The position numbers were made by a program, and so were the translations under genes. Source: Solwaraspora sp. WMMD792 (GTDB lineage Bacteria > Actinomycetota > Actinomycetes > Mycobacteriales > Micromonosporaceae). Taken from it: DNA of 64,000 bases. The DNA lies in the NCBI RefSeq assembly GCF_029626105.1, contig NZ_JARUBH010000009.1:3844001-3908000 (forward strand), read 5' to 3'. Below are positions 34,562 through 42,505 of the stretch, piece after piece. Each line of letters begins with the position of its first letter. The first letter of the stretch is position 1. The notes under the pieces are model-generated. The model had not been told where the DNA came from. It made no database searches and saw nothing but the letters and a program-made list of their open reading frames with translations.

Positions 34562-34658
34562 GGCCACGACGCTACCGCGCGGCCCCGACAGGGACGCCAG
34601 CGAGTTTCGCGAGCAGGCGTCTTTCGTCAGATCGAGGACAAAGTACGGTACGAACATC

Positions 34659-34676
34659 TTGAAGTTTTAGCTTCAA
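34659..34676. promoter_or_regulatory. Palindromic operator candidate between the ATPase and ROK-2 genes
   Basis: TTGAAG-TTTTAG-CTTCAA is a perfect six-base inverted repeat in an AT-rich island about 155 bases upstream of the second ROK gene. Its GAAGTTTTAGCTTCA core resembles AAAAGTTTTGCTTCA upstream of the first ROK gene. The site also lies about 100 bases upstream of the ATPase GTG, so one protein could control both directions. The remainder of 34562-34829 shows no other clear signal. Confidence 0.55.
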
Positions 34677-34829
34677 TGCACTAAGTTTGCCATCCTGACT
34701 CGCTACTCCCGGGTCGGCGGGCGAGTTCGTCACCTCGCCCGGTCCCTGCCCACGCCGGTCCGCTTCGCCCGCGTGTCCACCGGCCCTCCACGTCGGACGA
34801 CGCCACGTGCCGGACCCAGGTAAAGGACA

Positions 34830-36020
34830 ATGACCAACGTGTTGGGAGTGTGGCCGGAGAACACGCATCAGGCGCAGATTCTGCGCCTGCTCCGCGACGG
34901 CCCGTGCTCGCGCGCCGAACTCGGCGACGCGGTCGGCCTCTCCAGGTCGAAGGTGGCCACCGAGCTCGACCGGATGATCGACCGGGGTCTGGTGGAGACC
35001 GCCGGTCCGGCCGCGTCCCGGGGCGGTCGTCCGTCGTCGATCGTCCGGATCGCCGCCGCCACCCGCTTCCTCAGCATCGACATCGGCGCGAGCACCCTGG
35101 ACGTGGCGCTCACCGACGGCGAGCTGCAGGTCGTGGCCCGGCTGACCGAGCGCACCGAGCTACGTCAGGGTCCGACAGCGGTGATCGCGCAGGCCCTCGA
35201 ACTGGTCACCAAACTGGCCGCCGACTCGGGAACCACGCGGTTCACCGGCGCCGGCATCGGGGTGCCCGGTCCGGTCAGTTTCCACGAAGGCGTGCCGGTC
35301 TCGCCGCCGTTCATGCCGGGTTGGCACCGCTTTCCGGTACGGGAGATGTTCAGCACCGAACTCGGCTGCCCGGTGCTGGTCGACAACGACGTCAACATCA
35401 TGGCGCTCGGTGAGAAACACGCCGGCATCGCCCGTTCGTTCGACGATTTCCTGTTCGTCAAGATCGGCGCCGGGATCGGCGCCGGGATAGTGGTCGGCGG
35501 GGACGTCTACCGGGGAGCCAACGGTTGCGCCGGCGACATCGGCCACACCGCTGTCGACGAGAACGGGCCGCAGTGCCTCTGCGGCAACGTCGGCTGCCTG
35601 GAGGCGTACTTCGGCGGTGCGGCGCTGACCCGCGACGCGGTCGCCGCCGCCCGAGCCGGGCGTTCCGACCAGCTCGCCGAACAACTCGCCCGGATCGGCA
35701 CGCTCACCGCGCTGGACGTCACCCGGGCGGCCGCCGCCGGCGACCCGGTCGCGGTCGGCATGGTTCGCGACGGCGGACGACGCGTCGGCCAGGTGCTGGC
35801 CCGGCTGGTGAGCTTCTTCAACCCGGGGATGGTGGTGATCGGCGGCGGGCTCGCCGGGATGGGGCACGCGTTACTGGCCGAGATCCGAGGCGTCGTCTAC
35901 CGCAGCTCACTGCCGCTGGCCACCGGCGACATGCCGATCGTCCTGTCCGAGCTGGGTGACCAGACCGGTCTGATCGGCGCTACCCGGATGATCAGCGACC
36001 ACGTCTTCACCGCCAGCTGA
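34830..36020 (+). CDS. ROK-family transcriptional regulator (copy 2)
   Basis: A 396-residue ROK repressor with a winged HTH at about 15-65 (CSRAELGDAVGLSRSKVATEL) and a sugar-binding domain with SIDIGASTLDVAL, GIGVPGPVSFHEGVPVSPP, VDNDVNIMALGE and the zinc motif CLCGNVGCLE after GDIGH. Long stretches match the ROK protein at 26819-27997, so the two are paralogues with related ligands. ATG 34830 has AAGGA upstream. No sugar genes lie immediately downstream, so it may act in trans on the 18-29 kb block. Confidence 0.87.
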   Translation: MTNVLGVWPENTHQAQILRLLRDGPCSRAELGDAVGLSRSKVATELDRMIDRGLVETAGPAASRGGRPSSIVRIAAATRFLSIDIGASTLDVALTDGELQVVARLTERTELRQGPTAVIAQALELVTKLAADSGTTRFTGAGIGVPGPVSFHEGVPVSPPFMPGWHRFPVREMFSTELGCPVLVDNDVNIMALGEKHAGIARSFDDFLFVKIGAGIGAGIVVGGDVYRGANGCAGDIGHTAVDENGPQCLCGNVGCLEAYFGGAALTRDAVAAARAGRSDQLAEQLARIGTLTALDVTRAAAAGDPVAVGMVRDGGRRVGQVLARLVSFFNPGMVVIGGGLAGMGHALLAEIRGVVYRSSLPLATGDMPIVLSELGDQTGLIGATRMISDHVFTAS

Positions 36021-36036
36021 GCCGACCTGCCCGGCC

Positions 36037-36068
36037 CGGGCGCATCCGCTACCGGGCGCATCCGCTAC
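36037..36068. repeat. 16-bp tandem duplication after the second ROK gene
   Basis: CGGGCGCATCCGCTAC is repeated directly (36037-36052, 36053-36068) in the gap between the convergent ROK and hypothetical genes, 17 bases past the ROK stop. Confidence 0.85.
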
Positions 36069-36093
36069 CGGACGGCTCCACCACGGCGGCTGG

Positions 36094-36621
36094 TCACGGC
36101 TGTTGCTCGACCGACGCCCGGGCCGCGGCCACCAGTTCGGCGGTACGCTCGGGCAGCCAGGCCGCGTCGGTGTCGACGCCGGCGTCGTAGCGCACCGTCC
36201 AGCTCAGGCCGTCGATGCCGGACACCCTCCGGCCCACCACCCGAGCCCCGCCACCGTCCAGCTGGTGGTGCATGCTGTAGCCGACCGACCGGGTCACCCT
36301 GGTCCGGACCTGGTCCGGGACGTCTCCCGGGTCCGAGAGGTCGAACGAGATTGCCGGTCCGTCGGCGACCACGGTGTAGCCGTCGTGCTCCGACACCGTC
36401 TCGGCCGGCGTGACGACCAGCGTCTCGCCCGACCAGACCGCCTTGTGCACCTGGTGCCAGCCGAGCCGGGTGTCCCGGCCCGGCAACCACAGGCCCCGGT
36501 TGGTGACGACCAGCGCGCCGGTCGCGGTCCCACTCCAGGCCAGCACCCGCTCGTCACGGTCCAGCGGCGGCCGCTGGGCGGCCGGCAGCCGGGCGCTGGG
36601 CCGAAACAATCTCCACACCAT
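36094..36621 (-). CDS. Hypothetical protein coupled to dnaG
   Basis: A 175-residue soluble protein of mixed alpha/beta character: LDRDERVLAWSGTATGALVVTNRGLWLP, then GWHQVHKAVWSGETLVVTPAE, resembling a PH-like fold (strands ending in a helix, VRTRVTRSVGYS). The ATG forms TGATG with the dnaG stop, so it is co-translated with primase. I know of no defined function; similar small proteins occur beside dnaG in actinobacteria. Confidence 0.7.
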   Translation of the reverse strand: MVWRLFRPSARLPAAQRPPLDRDERVLAWSGTATGALVVTNRGLWLPGRDTRLGWHQVHKAVWSGETLVVTPAETVSEHDGYTVVADGPAISFDLSDPGDVPDQVRTRVTRSVGYSMHHQLDGGGARVVGRRVSGIDGLSWTVRYDAGVDTDAAWLPERTAELVAAARASVEQQP

Positions 36622-38495
36622 CACAACCCTCCCACGGCTTGTTCGCGCAACGCACGCGCATGCTGTTCCAGGGAGAACAGCTCTCCGGCCAGGGTCAGAT
36701 ACTCGTCCTGGTTGGTCACCGGATTGATCCGCTGCACCTTCGACTTCAGCTCCCGGATCCGGGTGGTGACCGCTCCCCACTGCAGGCGGGCCAGGGTCAC
36801 CGAGACGTAGTACGGGTCCGCGTCCCGGTCGACGTGCAGCGGTTCGACCGCCAGCTCGGCGACCAACGCCCGGGCCGCGAGGTCGGCGCAGTTGTCCCGG
36901 ACCCGCTCGATCCACACCGCTCCGGTGGTGGCGGCCGCGGCCCCACCGGCCTGCGCCATCGCGTCCCGCAGCACGGCGTGTACCGGATGCTGGTAGACCT
37001 CCGCGCCGAGGTTGTCGAACATCGGACCGGCGAGCACCGGCACCTGGAGTCCGAGCTTCAACGCCTCCCGTTCGACCAGCGCCTGAGGATCGTCCGGCTC
37101 GTTGCGCGGCTTCGGCGCCGCCGGCTCGGGCACCGCCGCCCGGCCGCCAGCGGTCCGCTGCGGCCCGGCCGCCGCCGCGAGCACCGCCCGCTGCACCGGT
37201 TCGATCTCCATTCCGAGATCACCGGCGAGCTTGCGCACGTACTCCGGGCGTTTGTCCCGGTCCTTGAGCTTCGCCACCAGCGGTGCGGCCCGCCGCATCG
37301 CCTCCACCCGGCCGTCGACGGTGTCCAGGTCGAACCGGCTCAGGACCTGCCGCAGCGCGAAGTCGACCAGCGGTTCCCGGCGCGCGACCAGGTCGCGCAC
37401 CGCGAGGTCGCCCTTTGCCAGCCGCAGATCGCACGGATCCATGTTGTCCGGGCTGACCGCGATGAAGGTACGCCCGACGAAACGCTGATCCTCCTCGAAC
37501 GCGCGCAGCGCCGCCTTCTGCCCGGCCGCGTCCCCGTCGAAGGTGAAGATGATCTCCCCAGCGACCGCCTCGGTGTCCATCAGCAGCCGGCGCAGTACGC
37601 CGATGTGGTCCGCGCCGAACGCGGTGCCGCAGGTGGCGACGGCGGTCGGCACCCCGGCCAGGTGGCAGGCCATCACGTCGGTGTAGCCCTCCACGATCAC
37701 CGCCCGGCCCTGCCGGGCGATCTCCCGCTTCGCCTGGTCGATCCCGTACAGCACGTGGGACTTCTTGTAGATCGGGGTCTCCGGGGTGTTCAGGTACTTG
37801 GGTCCGTCGTCGTCGTCGAAGAGCTTGCGCGCGCCGAAGCCGATGACGTCGCCGCCGAGCTCCCGGATCGGCCACAACAGGCGGCGCCGGAAGCGGTCGA
37901 TCAACGAGCCGGACCGGGCCTGGCGGGCCAGCCCCGCGGTGATCAACTCCTGGGCGGTGTAGCCCCGCTGGCGCAGGTGCCGGGTCAGTTCGTCCCACGC
38001 GTCCGGGGCGAAGCCGCACGCGTACCGCTCGGCGGTCGCCCGGTCGAACCCCCGGCGGGCGAGGAACTCGCGGGCCGGCCGGGCCGCCGGGTCGGTCAGC
38101 CGGTCGACGTAGAACTCGACTGCGGCGGCGTGTGCCGCGGTCAGCCGTTGCCGCTGACCGGTCTGCTGGCGGACCGGCGCGGGACCGGCCTCGATGTAGC
38201 GCAGCTGGATCCCGGCGCGGGCGGCGAGCCGCTCCACCGACTCGACGAAGGTGAGGTGCTCGGCCTCCATCAGGAAGGTGATCGCGTCCCCGCCCTTGCC
38301 ACAACCGTGACAGAAGTACACGTTCCGGCCGGGTGCCACGGTGAACGACGGCGTCTTCTCGTCGTGGAAGGGGCAGAGCCCTTTGAGGTTGCCACCACCG
38401 GCCGACTTGAGCGTGACGCTCTCCGAGATGATGTCGGCGATCGACGTACGCTCCCGCACCAGCGAGATGTCCTCGTCCCGGATCCGACCAGCCAT
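36621..38495 (-). CDS. dnaG: DNA primase
   Basis: A 624-residue primase that makes RNA primers for replication. The N-terminal CHC2 zinc finger has ligands C41, H44, C62 and C65 (CPFH and CHGC); the TOPRIM core includes AVIVEGYTDVMACHLAG and IIFTFDGDAAGQKAA; a C-terminal helicase-binding region follows a proline-rich linker near residue 440. Length is normal for actinobacteria. ATG 38495 starts the conserved MAGRIRDEDI N-terminus; longer upstream reading is not supported. The gene is close to dgt, as in mycobacteria. Confidence 0.95.
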   Translation of the reverse strand: MAGRIRDEDISLVRERTSIADIISESVTLKSAGGGNLKGLCPFHDEKTPSFTVAPGRNVYFCHGCGKGGDAITFLMEAEHLTFVESVERLAARAGIQLRYIEAGPAPVRQQTGQRQRLTAAHAAAVEFYVDRLTDPAARPAREFLARRGFDRATAERYACGFAPDAWDELTRHLRQRGYTAQELITAGLARQARSGSLIDRFRRRLLWPIRELGGDVIGFGARKLFDDDDGPKYLNTPETPIYKKSHVLYGIDQAKREIARQGRAVIVEGYTDVMACHLAGVPTAVATCGTAFGADHIGVLRRLLMDTEAVAGEIIFTFDGDAAGQKAALRAFEEDQRFVGRTFIAVSPDNMDPCDLRLAKGDLAVRDLVARREPLVDFALRQVLSRFDLDTVDGRVEAMRRAAPLVAKLKDRDKRPEYVRKLAGDLGMEIEPVQRAVLAAAAGPQRTAGGRAAVPEPAAPKPRNEPDDPQALVEREALKLGLQVPVLAGPMFDNLGAEVYQHPVHAVLRDAMAQAGGAAAATTGAVWIERVRDNCADLAARALVAELAVEPLHVDRDADPYYVSVTLARLQWGAVTTRIRELKSKVQRINPVTNQDEYLTLAGELFSLEQHARALREQAVGGL

Positions 38496-38808
38496 GCTCT
38501 GCCGCCCCCCTTCGAGGTACATCCTGCCCTGCCGCCACCATCACCGACGGTGCGGGTGCCGGGAGCCGGGTCCCGGCACCTCACCGGCTGCGGCGAACCT
38601 CCCGAACCCCGCCCTGACCAGGCAGGCTCCTGTCAATACGCACTTTCCACGCCTCGCCGAAGAACAGACCTTGTCCTTCCCTGTGACCACGGCAATACTG
38701 TCTGTGTCGTACCTAGTGAACCGTTCGCTGGCTTGTTTCTCTTTCTTCACGATTCACTGTGTCTTGTCTACATTGCCGGATCCCCAGCCCGAAGGAGGAG
38801 GCACCCCC
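38496..38808. other. Non-coding gap between dnaG and a divergent small gene
   Basis: These 313 bases must hold the promoters for dnaG (minus) and the 98-residue protein (plus). The right half, about 38690-38780, is clearly less GC-rich than its surroundings (for example TTGTTTCTCTTTCTTCACG), as for a promoter or untranslated leader, but I cannot assign a -10/-35 pair. No RNA gene is recognised. Confidence 0.4.
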
Positions 38809-39105
38809 ATGCCCCAGCTGCTGCCCGAGACCAGCGCCACCGACCACCTGGACGTGATCGCCCTCGACGAAGCGCCCCGACTGTGTGCCCTCTACCGCAG
38901 CCAGGACGCCGAGCTGGCACCGGAGGACGAGCTACCGCACATCGCCGGCTGGGTGCTGGCCTGGCCGGACGGCTCGGCCCTGACCCTGCTCACCGAGGGC
39001 GACCAGCCACGGATCATCTCCGGATCGCTGTCGAACGTCGAGACCTGGTGGTCGGCGCTGCTCGCCGCAGACCTGGTCGCGGTCCGCCCGCCGGCCGAGA
39101 GCTGA
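38809..39105 (+). CDS. Hypothetical 98-residue protein
   Basis: A small acidic soluble protein (MPQLLPETSATDHLDVIAL onward) with a tryptophan-rich middle (GWVLAWPDGSAL) and end (VETWWSALLAADLVAV). It has an excellent GGAGGAGG ribosome site at 38793-38800, ten bases before the ATG. It lies between dnaG and dgt and is convergent with dgt. No family is recognised. Confidence 0.7.
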   Translation: MPQLLPETSATDHLDVIALDEAPRLCALYRSQDAELAPEDELPHIAGWVLAWPDGSALTLLTEGDQPRIISGSLSNVETWWSALLAADLVAVRPPAES

Positions 39106-39129
39106 GTGAGCCACCGGCCGTGAACCGGA

Positions 39130-40425
39130 TCAGACGCGGGTCGGACCCGGCCGCCCCGCCGGCCGGGTCAGCCGCCGGTGCCAGGAGATCGCCGCCAGAT
39201 CGGTGAGTGACGCGACCTGGTCGATGATCACCCGGGCCCGGTCCCGGTCATCCGACGCGTCCGACCACAATGGGAGGAAGACCGGGTCCAGACCGGCCGG
39301 GGCGTACGCGGTCAACGCCTCGACGAGTTCGGCGAGGATCTCCCGCTGCCGCAGGTAGCCGGCGGCGGCACCCGGCCGACGCATCACGTAGCGCAACGTC
39401 AGCCCCTTCAACAGCGCGCAGCGGGCGCGCACCACCCGGGGCACCACCAGATCGGCCGCGTACCGCCGCACCGGCAGCCCGCCGGAGCGCTCCCGGGTAG
39501 CGGACACCGCGGCGGCGACGAACGCCCCGGTGAGCATGCTGGTCGTGCCCTTCAGCGCCGCCTGCGCCGGGTGGCTGCCGTCGTAGCCGACCAGCAGCCG
39601 CAACTCCGGTCGGGCCAGCAGTTCGGCCAGGATGCCGGCCAGGTCGTCGGCGGACTCGGTGGAGTACACCGCAGCGACGTCGGCCGCCAGCGCGGCCTGT
39701 TCGTCGGGGTCCGCGATCAGCCGACCGAGGTCGATGTAGCCGCCATGGATACCGTCCTCCAGGTCGTGCACCGAGTACGCGACGTCGTCGGCCCAGTCCA
39801 TCACCTGCGCTTCCAGGCAGCGCCGCCGGCCGTCAGGAGCGCCGTCGCGCAGCCAGGCGAACACCGGCTGGTCGTCGGCGTACACCCCGAACTTGCGCTC
39901 GCCGGGCCCGCGTGGCCAGGGGTACTTGCAGGTAGCGTCGAGCGAGGCCCGGGTGAGGTTGAGCCCGACGGAGTCGCCGGACGGACCGATCACCTTGGCT
40001 TCCAGGCGGGTGAGCACCCGCAGCGTCTGCGCGTTGCCTTCGAAGCCGCCGTAGCCGGCGGCGACCTCGTCCAGTGCCCGCTCACCGTTGTGTCCGAAGG
40101 GCGGGTGTCCGAGGTCGTGGGCCAGGCCCGCGACGTCCACCACGTCCGGGTCACAGCCGAGCCGGGCACCCATCTCACGGGCGATCTGCGCGACCTCCAG
40201 CGAATGGGTCAGCCGGGTCCGGGGTACGCCGTCCGCACCGCTCGGATCCGCCAGATGCACCTGGGTCTTGGCCGCCAGCCGCCGAAACCCGGCCGAGTGC
40301 AGCACCCGGGCCCGGTCCCGCTCGTACGGGCTGCGCCCGTAGCCGGTGTCCTTGGCCGGCTCCGGCACCAGACGGTGGGCGTCGGCGGCGCGACCAACCG
40401 CCGGGCCGTCCGGAGAGGCACTCAC
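39130..40425 (-). CDS. dgt: Deoxyguanosinetriphosphate triphosphohydrolase-like protein
   Basis: A 431-residue HD-domain dNTPase that hydrolyses dNTPs to deoxynucleoside plus triphosphate. Signature features are RTRLTHSLEVAQIAREM, the HD motif in LAHDLGHPPFGHNGE and the MDWADDVAYSVHDLEDG segment with later metal ligands. The start is GTG 40425. Its position next to dnaG is conserved in actinobacteria, including M. tuberculosis, and fits a role in nucleotide pool control. Confidence 0.92.
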   Translation of the reverse strand: MSASPDGPAVGRAADAHRLVPEPAKDTGYGRSPYERDRARVLHSAGFRRLAAKTQVHLADPSGADGVPRTRLTHSLEVAQIAREMGARLGCDPDVVDVAGLAHDLGHPPFGHNGERALDEVAAGYGGFEGNAQTLRVLTRLEAKVIGPSGDSVGLNLTRASLDATCKYPWPRGPGERKFGVYADDQPVFAWLRDGAPDGRRRCLEAQVMDWADDVAYSVHDLEDGIHGGYIDLGRLIADPDEQAALAADVAAVYSTESADDLAGILAELLARPELRLLVGYDGSHPAQAALKGTTSMLTGAFVAAAVSATRERSGGLPVRRYAADLVVPRVVRARCALLKGLTLRYVMRRPGAAAGYLRQREILAELVEALTAYAPAGLDPVFLPLWSDASDDRDRARVIIDQVASLTDLAAISWHRRLTRPAGRPGPTRV

Positions 40426-40446
40426 CTTCAGCAGCCTAACCGCCCT

Positions 40447-40497
40447 GGCGGGGCGGCGAACCGGCAGCCCGACCAGGCCGGCGGGGCGGCGAACCGG
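40447..40497. repeat. 18-bp direct repeat upstream of dgt
   Basis: GGCGGGGCGGCGAACCGG occurs at 40447-40464 and 40480-40497, separated by 15 bases, in the gap between dgt and the plus-strand hypothetical gene. The remainder of the gap to 40617 is AT-richer and may hold promoters. Confidence 0.8.
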
Positions 40498-40617
40498 ACC
40501 CCTCGTGCGGCGGTGCCGTCACCCGATCGGGGTAACGATTTCGGGGTGGTTTCCAGTTTGTGTCGTGATGTTGACGTCGACCCTGCGGGACCGCACCGAC
40601 CAGCCCACAATCGGGGC

Positions 40618-41178
40618 GTGGCTGACCAGGGGTGGACCCGTACCAGCCGGCTCGTACACATCTGCGATGTCGCCGAACCGATGCGGTACGCCGTCGAGGA
40701 GCACTGCGCCGGCCAGCTCATGGGAGAGCTGGCCGGCGCCAGCGCCTGCTGTCTGACCAGTTCGACCGGGCCGACCGGATCGGCGCGACCACCGCGCCGT
40801 CATCATCGGGTCGACATCCTGCTCGGGCGGCACCTGGTCACGGCCGGGGACGATCCGCCGCACCGCTACGCCCGGTCGGCCCGACTGGCCACGCTGGCGC
40901 TGGCCCTGCCGGCCACGGACGGCATCCTGGTCACCGCCCGCTGGCAGACCCACGGCCGGCCCGAGTCCTGCTGGCTGGGATTCGGCGACGGGCCGGACGG
41001 CCGGACGTTCCTACTGCTGCTGCAGGCCGCGGTCGAGCGGGCCACTCAGCCACGTCCGCTGAGCACGCAGAACTCGTTGCCCTCCGGATCCGCCAGCACC
41101 ATCCAGGTGACGTCGCCCTGGTCGATGTCGACCCGGCGGGCGCCCATGTCGACCAGCCGTTCGACCTCCGCTGCCTGA
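40618..41178 (+). CDS. Hypothetical protein overlapping the VOC gene tail-to-tail
   Basis: An open frame of 186 residues with GTG start and strong third-position GC up to about 41045 (VADQGWTRTSRLVHICDVAEP, then RYARSARLATLALALPATDGILVTARWQ). It then runs 133 bases into the antisense of the VOC gene, where codon usage stops looking real. It may be a genuine gene with an overlong tail caused by a mutated stop or a frameshift. No family is recognised; start at 40618 or ATG 40681. Confidence 0.5.
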   Translation: MADQGWTRTSRLVHICDVAEPMRYAVEEHCAGQLMGELAGASACCLTSSTGPTGSARPPRRHHRVDILLGRHLVTAGDDPPHRYARSARLATLALALPATDGILVTARWQTHGRPESCWLGFGDGPDGRTFLLLLQAAVERATQPRPLSTQNSLPSGSASTIQVTSPWSMSTRRAPMSTSRSTSAA

Positions 41179-41396
41179 TCCGTCGGACGCAGGTCGATGT
41201 GCAGCCGGTTCTTCAACTGCTTGCTCTCCGGCACCGGGACGAAGATCAGACCGGGCAGTTGGTCCGGCGAACGCCGGATCTCCACCTCGTCCGGCGCCTC
41301 GTGCACGATCTGGTAGCCGAGCGCCTGCGCCCACCATCTGGCCAGCCGGGCCGGGTCGTGGGCGTCGACCACCAGGTTTTCCCACTGACTTGCCAC
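41046..41396 (-). CDS. VOC-superfamily (glyoxalase-like) protein
   Basis: A 116-residue single-domain glyoxalase/bleomycin-resistance-fold protein: ENLVVDAHDPARLARWWAQALGY at the N-terminus, HIDLRPTD in the middle and VLADPEGNEFCVL at the end, the typical paired beta-alpha-beta-beta-beta units. Members are metal enzymes or binding proteins for small molecules. GTG 41396 has AGGAGG six bases upstream. Function is not predictable. Confidence 0.82.
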   Translation of the reverse strand: MASQWENLVVDAHDPARLARWWAQALGYQIVHEAPDEVEIRRSPDQLPGLIFVPVPESKQLKNRLHIDLRPTDQAAEVERLVDMGARRVDIDQGDVTWMVLADPEGNEFCVLSGRG

Positions 41397-41858
41397 CGGC
41401 CACCTCCTGAGGTCGTACGGAACCCGGTTCCAGGCCTACCGTACGGCGACCATCACCGACCCGGCAGGGTGACGGGCCAAACACCCGAAGTCAGTTTGAT
41501 GATCGTTCGCAATAGCCGATCAGTTATCAGTTGCTGTCCGATTGCCGATGGTTACGGGTCCACAAAGAAACATCGCCTGCGGTAACGTGCCAGGAGCACA
41601 TCGTCACTGCCGCCTCGACCGGACGATTGGACAATCCGCTGGTGTCGATCATCGACCGACCGAGGCCCGCCGGCACCCCACCCGGCCCGGTGGCGGAACC
41701 CTGCGCCCCACCGTCGCGCGACGCGCAACGTCGCCGACGCCGCGCCGACCGCAGTCGCCCTCCCCACCCGGCCACCACCCGCCCGTACGCCTGCGGCGGG
41801 TCGGTCGGGACGAGGTCGGCGACCAGCCAACCGGACGATCGAGTGAAGGAGACCGCCG
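41397..41858. other. 462-base gap without a supported gene
   Basis: The left part (about 41490-41600) is AT-richer, with TTATCAGTTGCTG-type sequence, and may contain the promoter of the roadblock gene together with a long leader. The right part is GC-rich and open in several frames, but none has a ribosome site or family resemblance. No hairpin or known RNA was recognised. Confidence 0.35.
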
Positions 41859-42347
41859 GTGGACACTGACACCGCTATCGTTGCCGAGCTGAACGGGCTG
41901 CGCCACCGGGTGCCCGACGTGACCGGCTCCGTACTGACCGGGGTGGACGGCCTGCTGATCACCCACGACCTCGCCAACGCCGAGGCGGAGAGCATCGCCG
42001 CACTGGCCGCCGCCAGCGTCGGCCTGGGGCGGCGGTTCGCGATGACCGCCGGCCACGGTGACCTGCGGGAGACCGTCATCCACGGCAACCGTGGCCAGGT
42101 CGCCCTCTACCCGGTGGGCGACCGGGCGCTGCTCGCCGTGCTCGCCGGACCGGGCACCGATCCCGGCCTGCTGCACGCGCATGGCCGTCGGGCCGCCCGG
42201 TCGATCGGCGAACTGCTGCGGAGCAGGCCGGCCGGCAACGTCGCGGCACCGGTGCCGGGCCTGCTGGACAACCACGCGCCGCTGGCGGTCCGCACCCCGA
42301 TGGCGACCCTGCCGTACAACCCGGCGCTACCTCGCCGCCGGTTCTGA
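41859..42347 (+). CDS. Roadblock/LC7-domain protein
   Basis: A 162-residue protein with a Roadblock/LC7 fold over about residues 5-120 (VTGSVLTGVDGLLITHDL, then SIAALAAASVGLGRRFA and GQVALYPVGDRALLAVLAG). Relatives regulate small Ras-like GTPases such as MglA. Here the usual actinobacterial partners (histidine-kinase-like protein, DUF742, GTPase) are not adjacent, so it stands alone. GTG start with GAAGGAGA upstream. The C-terminal 40 residues are probably disordered. Confidence 0.82.
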   Translation: MDTDTAIVAELNGLRHRVPDVTGSVLTGVDGLLITHDLANAEAESIAALAAASVGLGRRFAMTAGHGDLRETVIHGNRGQVALYPVGDRALLAVLAGPGTDPGLLHAHGRRAARSIGELLRSRPAGNVAAPVPGLLDNHAPLAVRTPMATLPYNPALPRRRF

Positions 42348-42375
42348 CCGACGCCGGCCGGCGGGAACCGAAGCG

Positions 42376-42415
42376 GCGGCCGGGCACCCTCCCGCCCCCC
42401 AGGGTGCCCGGCCGC
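42376..42415. terminator. Bidirectional terminator between the roadblock gene and ppdK
   Basis: Perfect 15-base arms, GCGGCCGGGCACCCT (42376-42390) and its complement (42401-42415), flank a ten-base C-rich loop between two convergent genes. Confidence 0.75.
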
Positions 42416-42436
42416 TCTTCGCCAGCGGCCACTCTT

Positions 42437-42505
42437 CGCCAGCGGTCGGTCAGCGACTGTCCGAGCCCGGTCAGCGCCAGCGGTCGGTCAGCGACTGTCC
42501 GAGCC
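42437..42505. repeat. 31-bp direct repeat spanning the ppdK stop codon
   Basis: The same 31 bases (beginning CGCCAGCGGTCGG) occur at 42437-42467 and 42475-42505. The right copy contains the last ppdK codons and TGA; the left copy repeats them downstream of the gene. Confidence 0.9.

Noticed and set aside
34562-34657. N-terminal extension of the DrrA-like ATPase from ATG 34657
   Set aside because: Adds a segment unlike family members, lacks a ribosome site and covers the candidate operator region.
41552-42088. 178-residue minus-strand frame opposite the roadblock gene
   Set aside because: S/R/A-rich antisense shadow; the plus strand has a good ribosome site and a recognisable domain.
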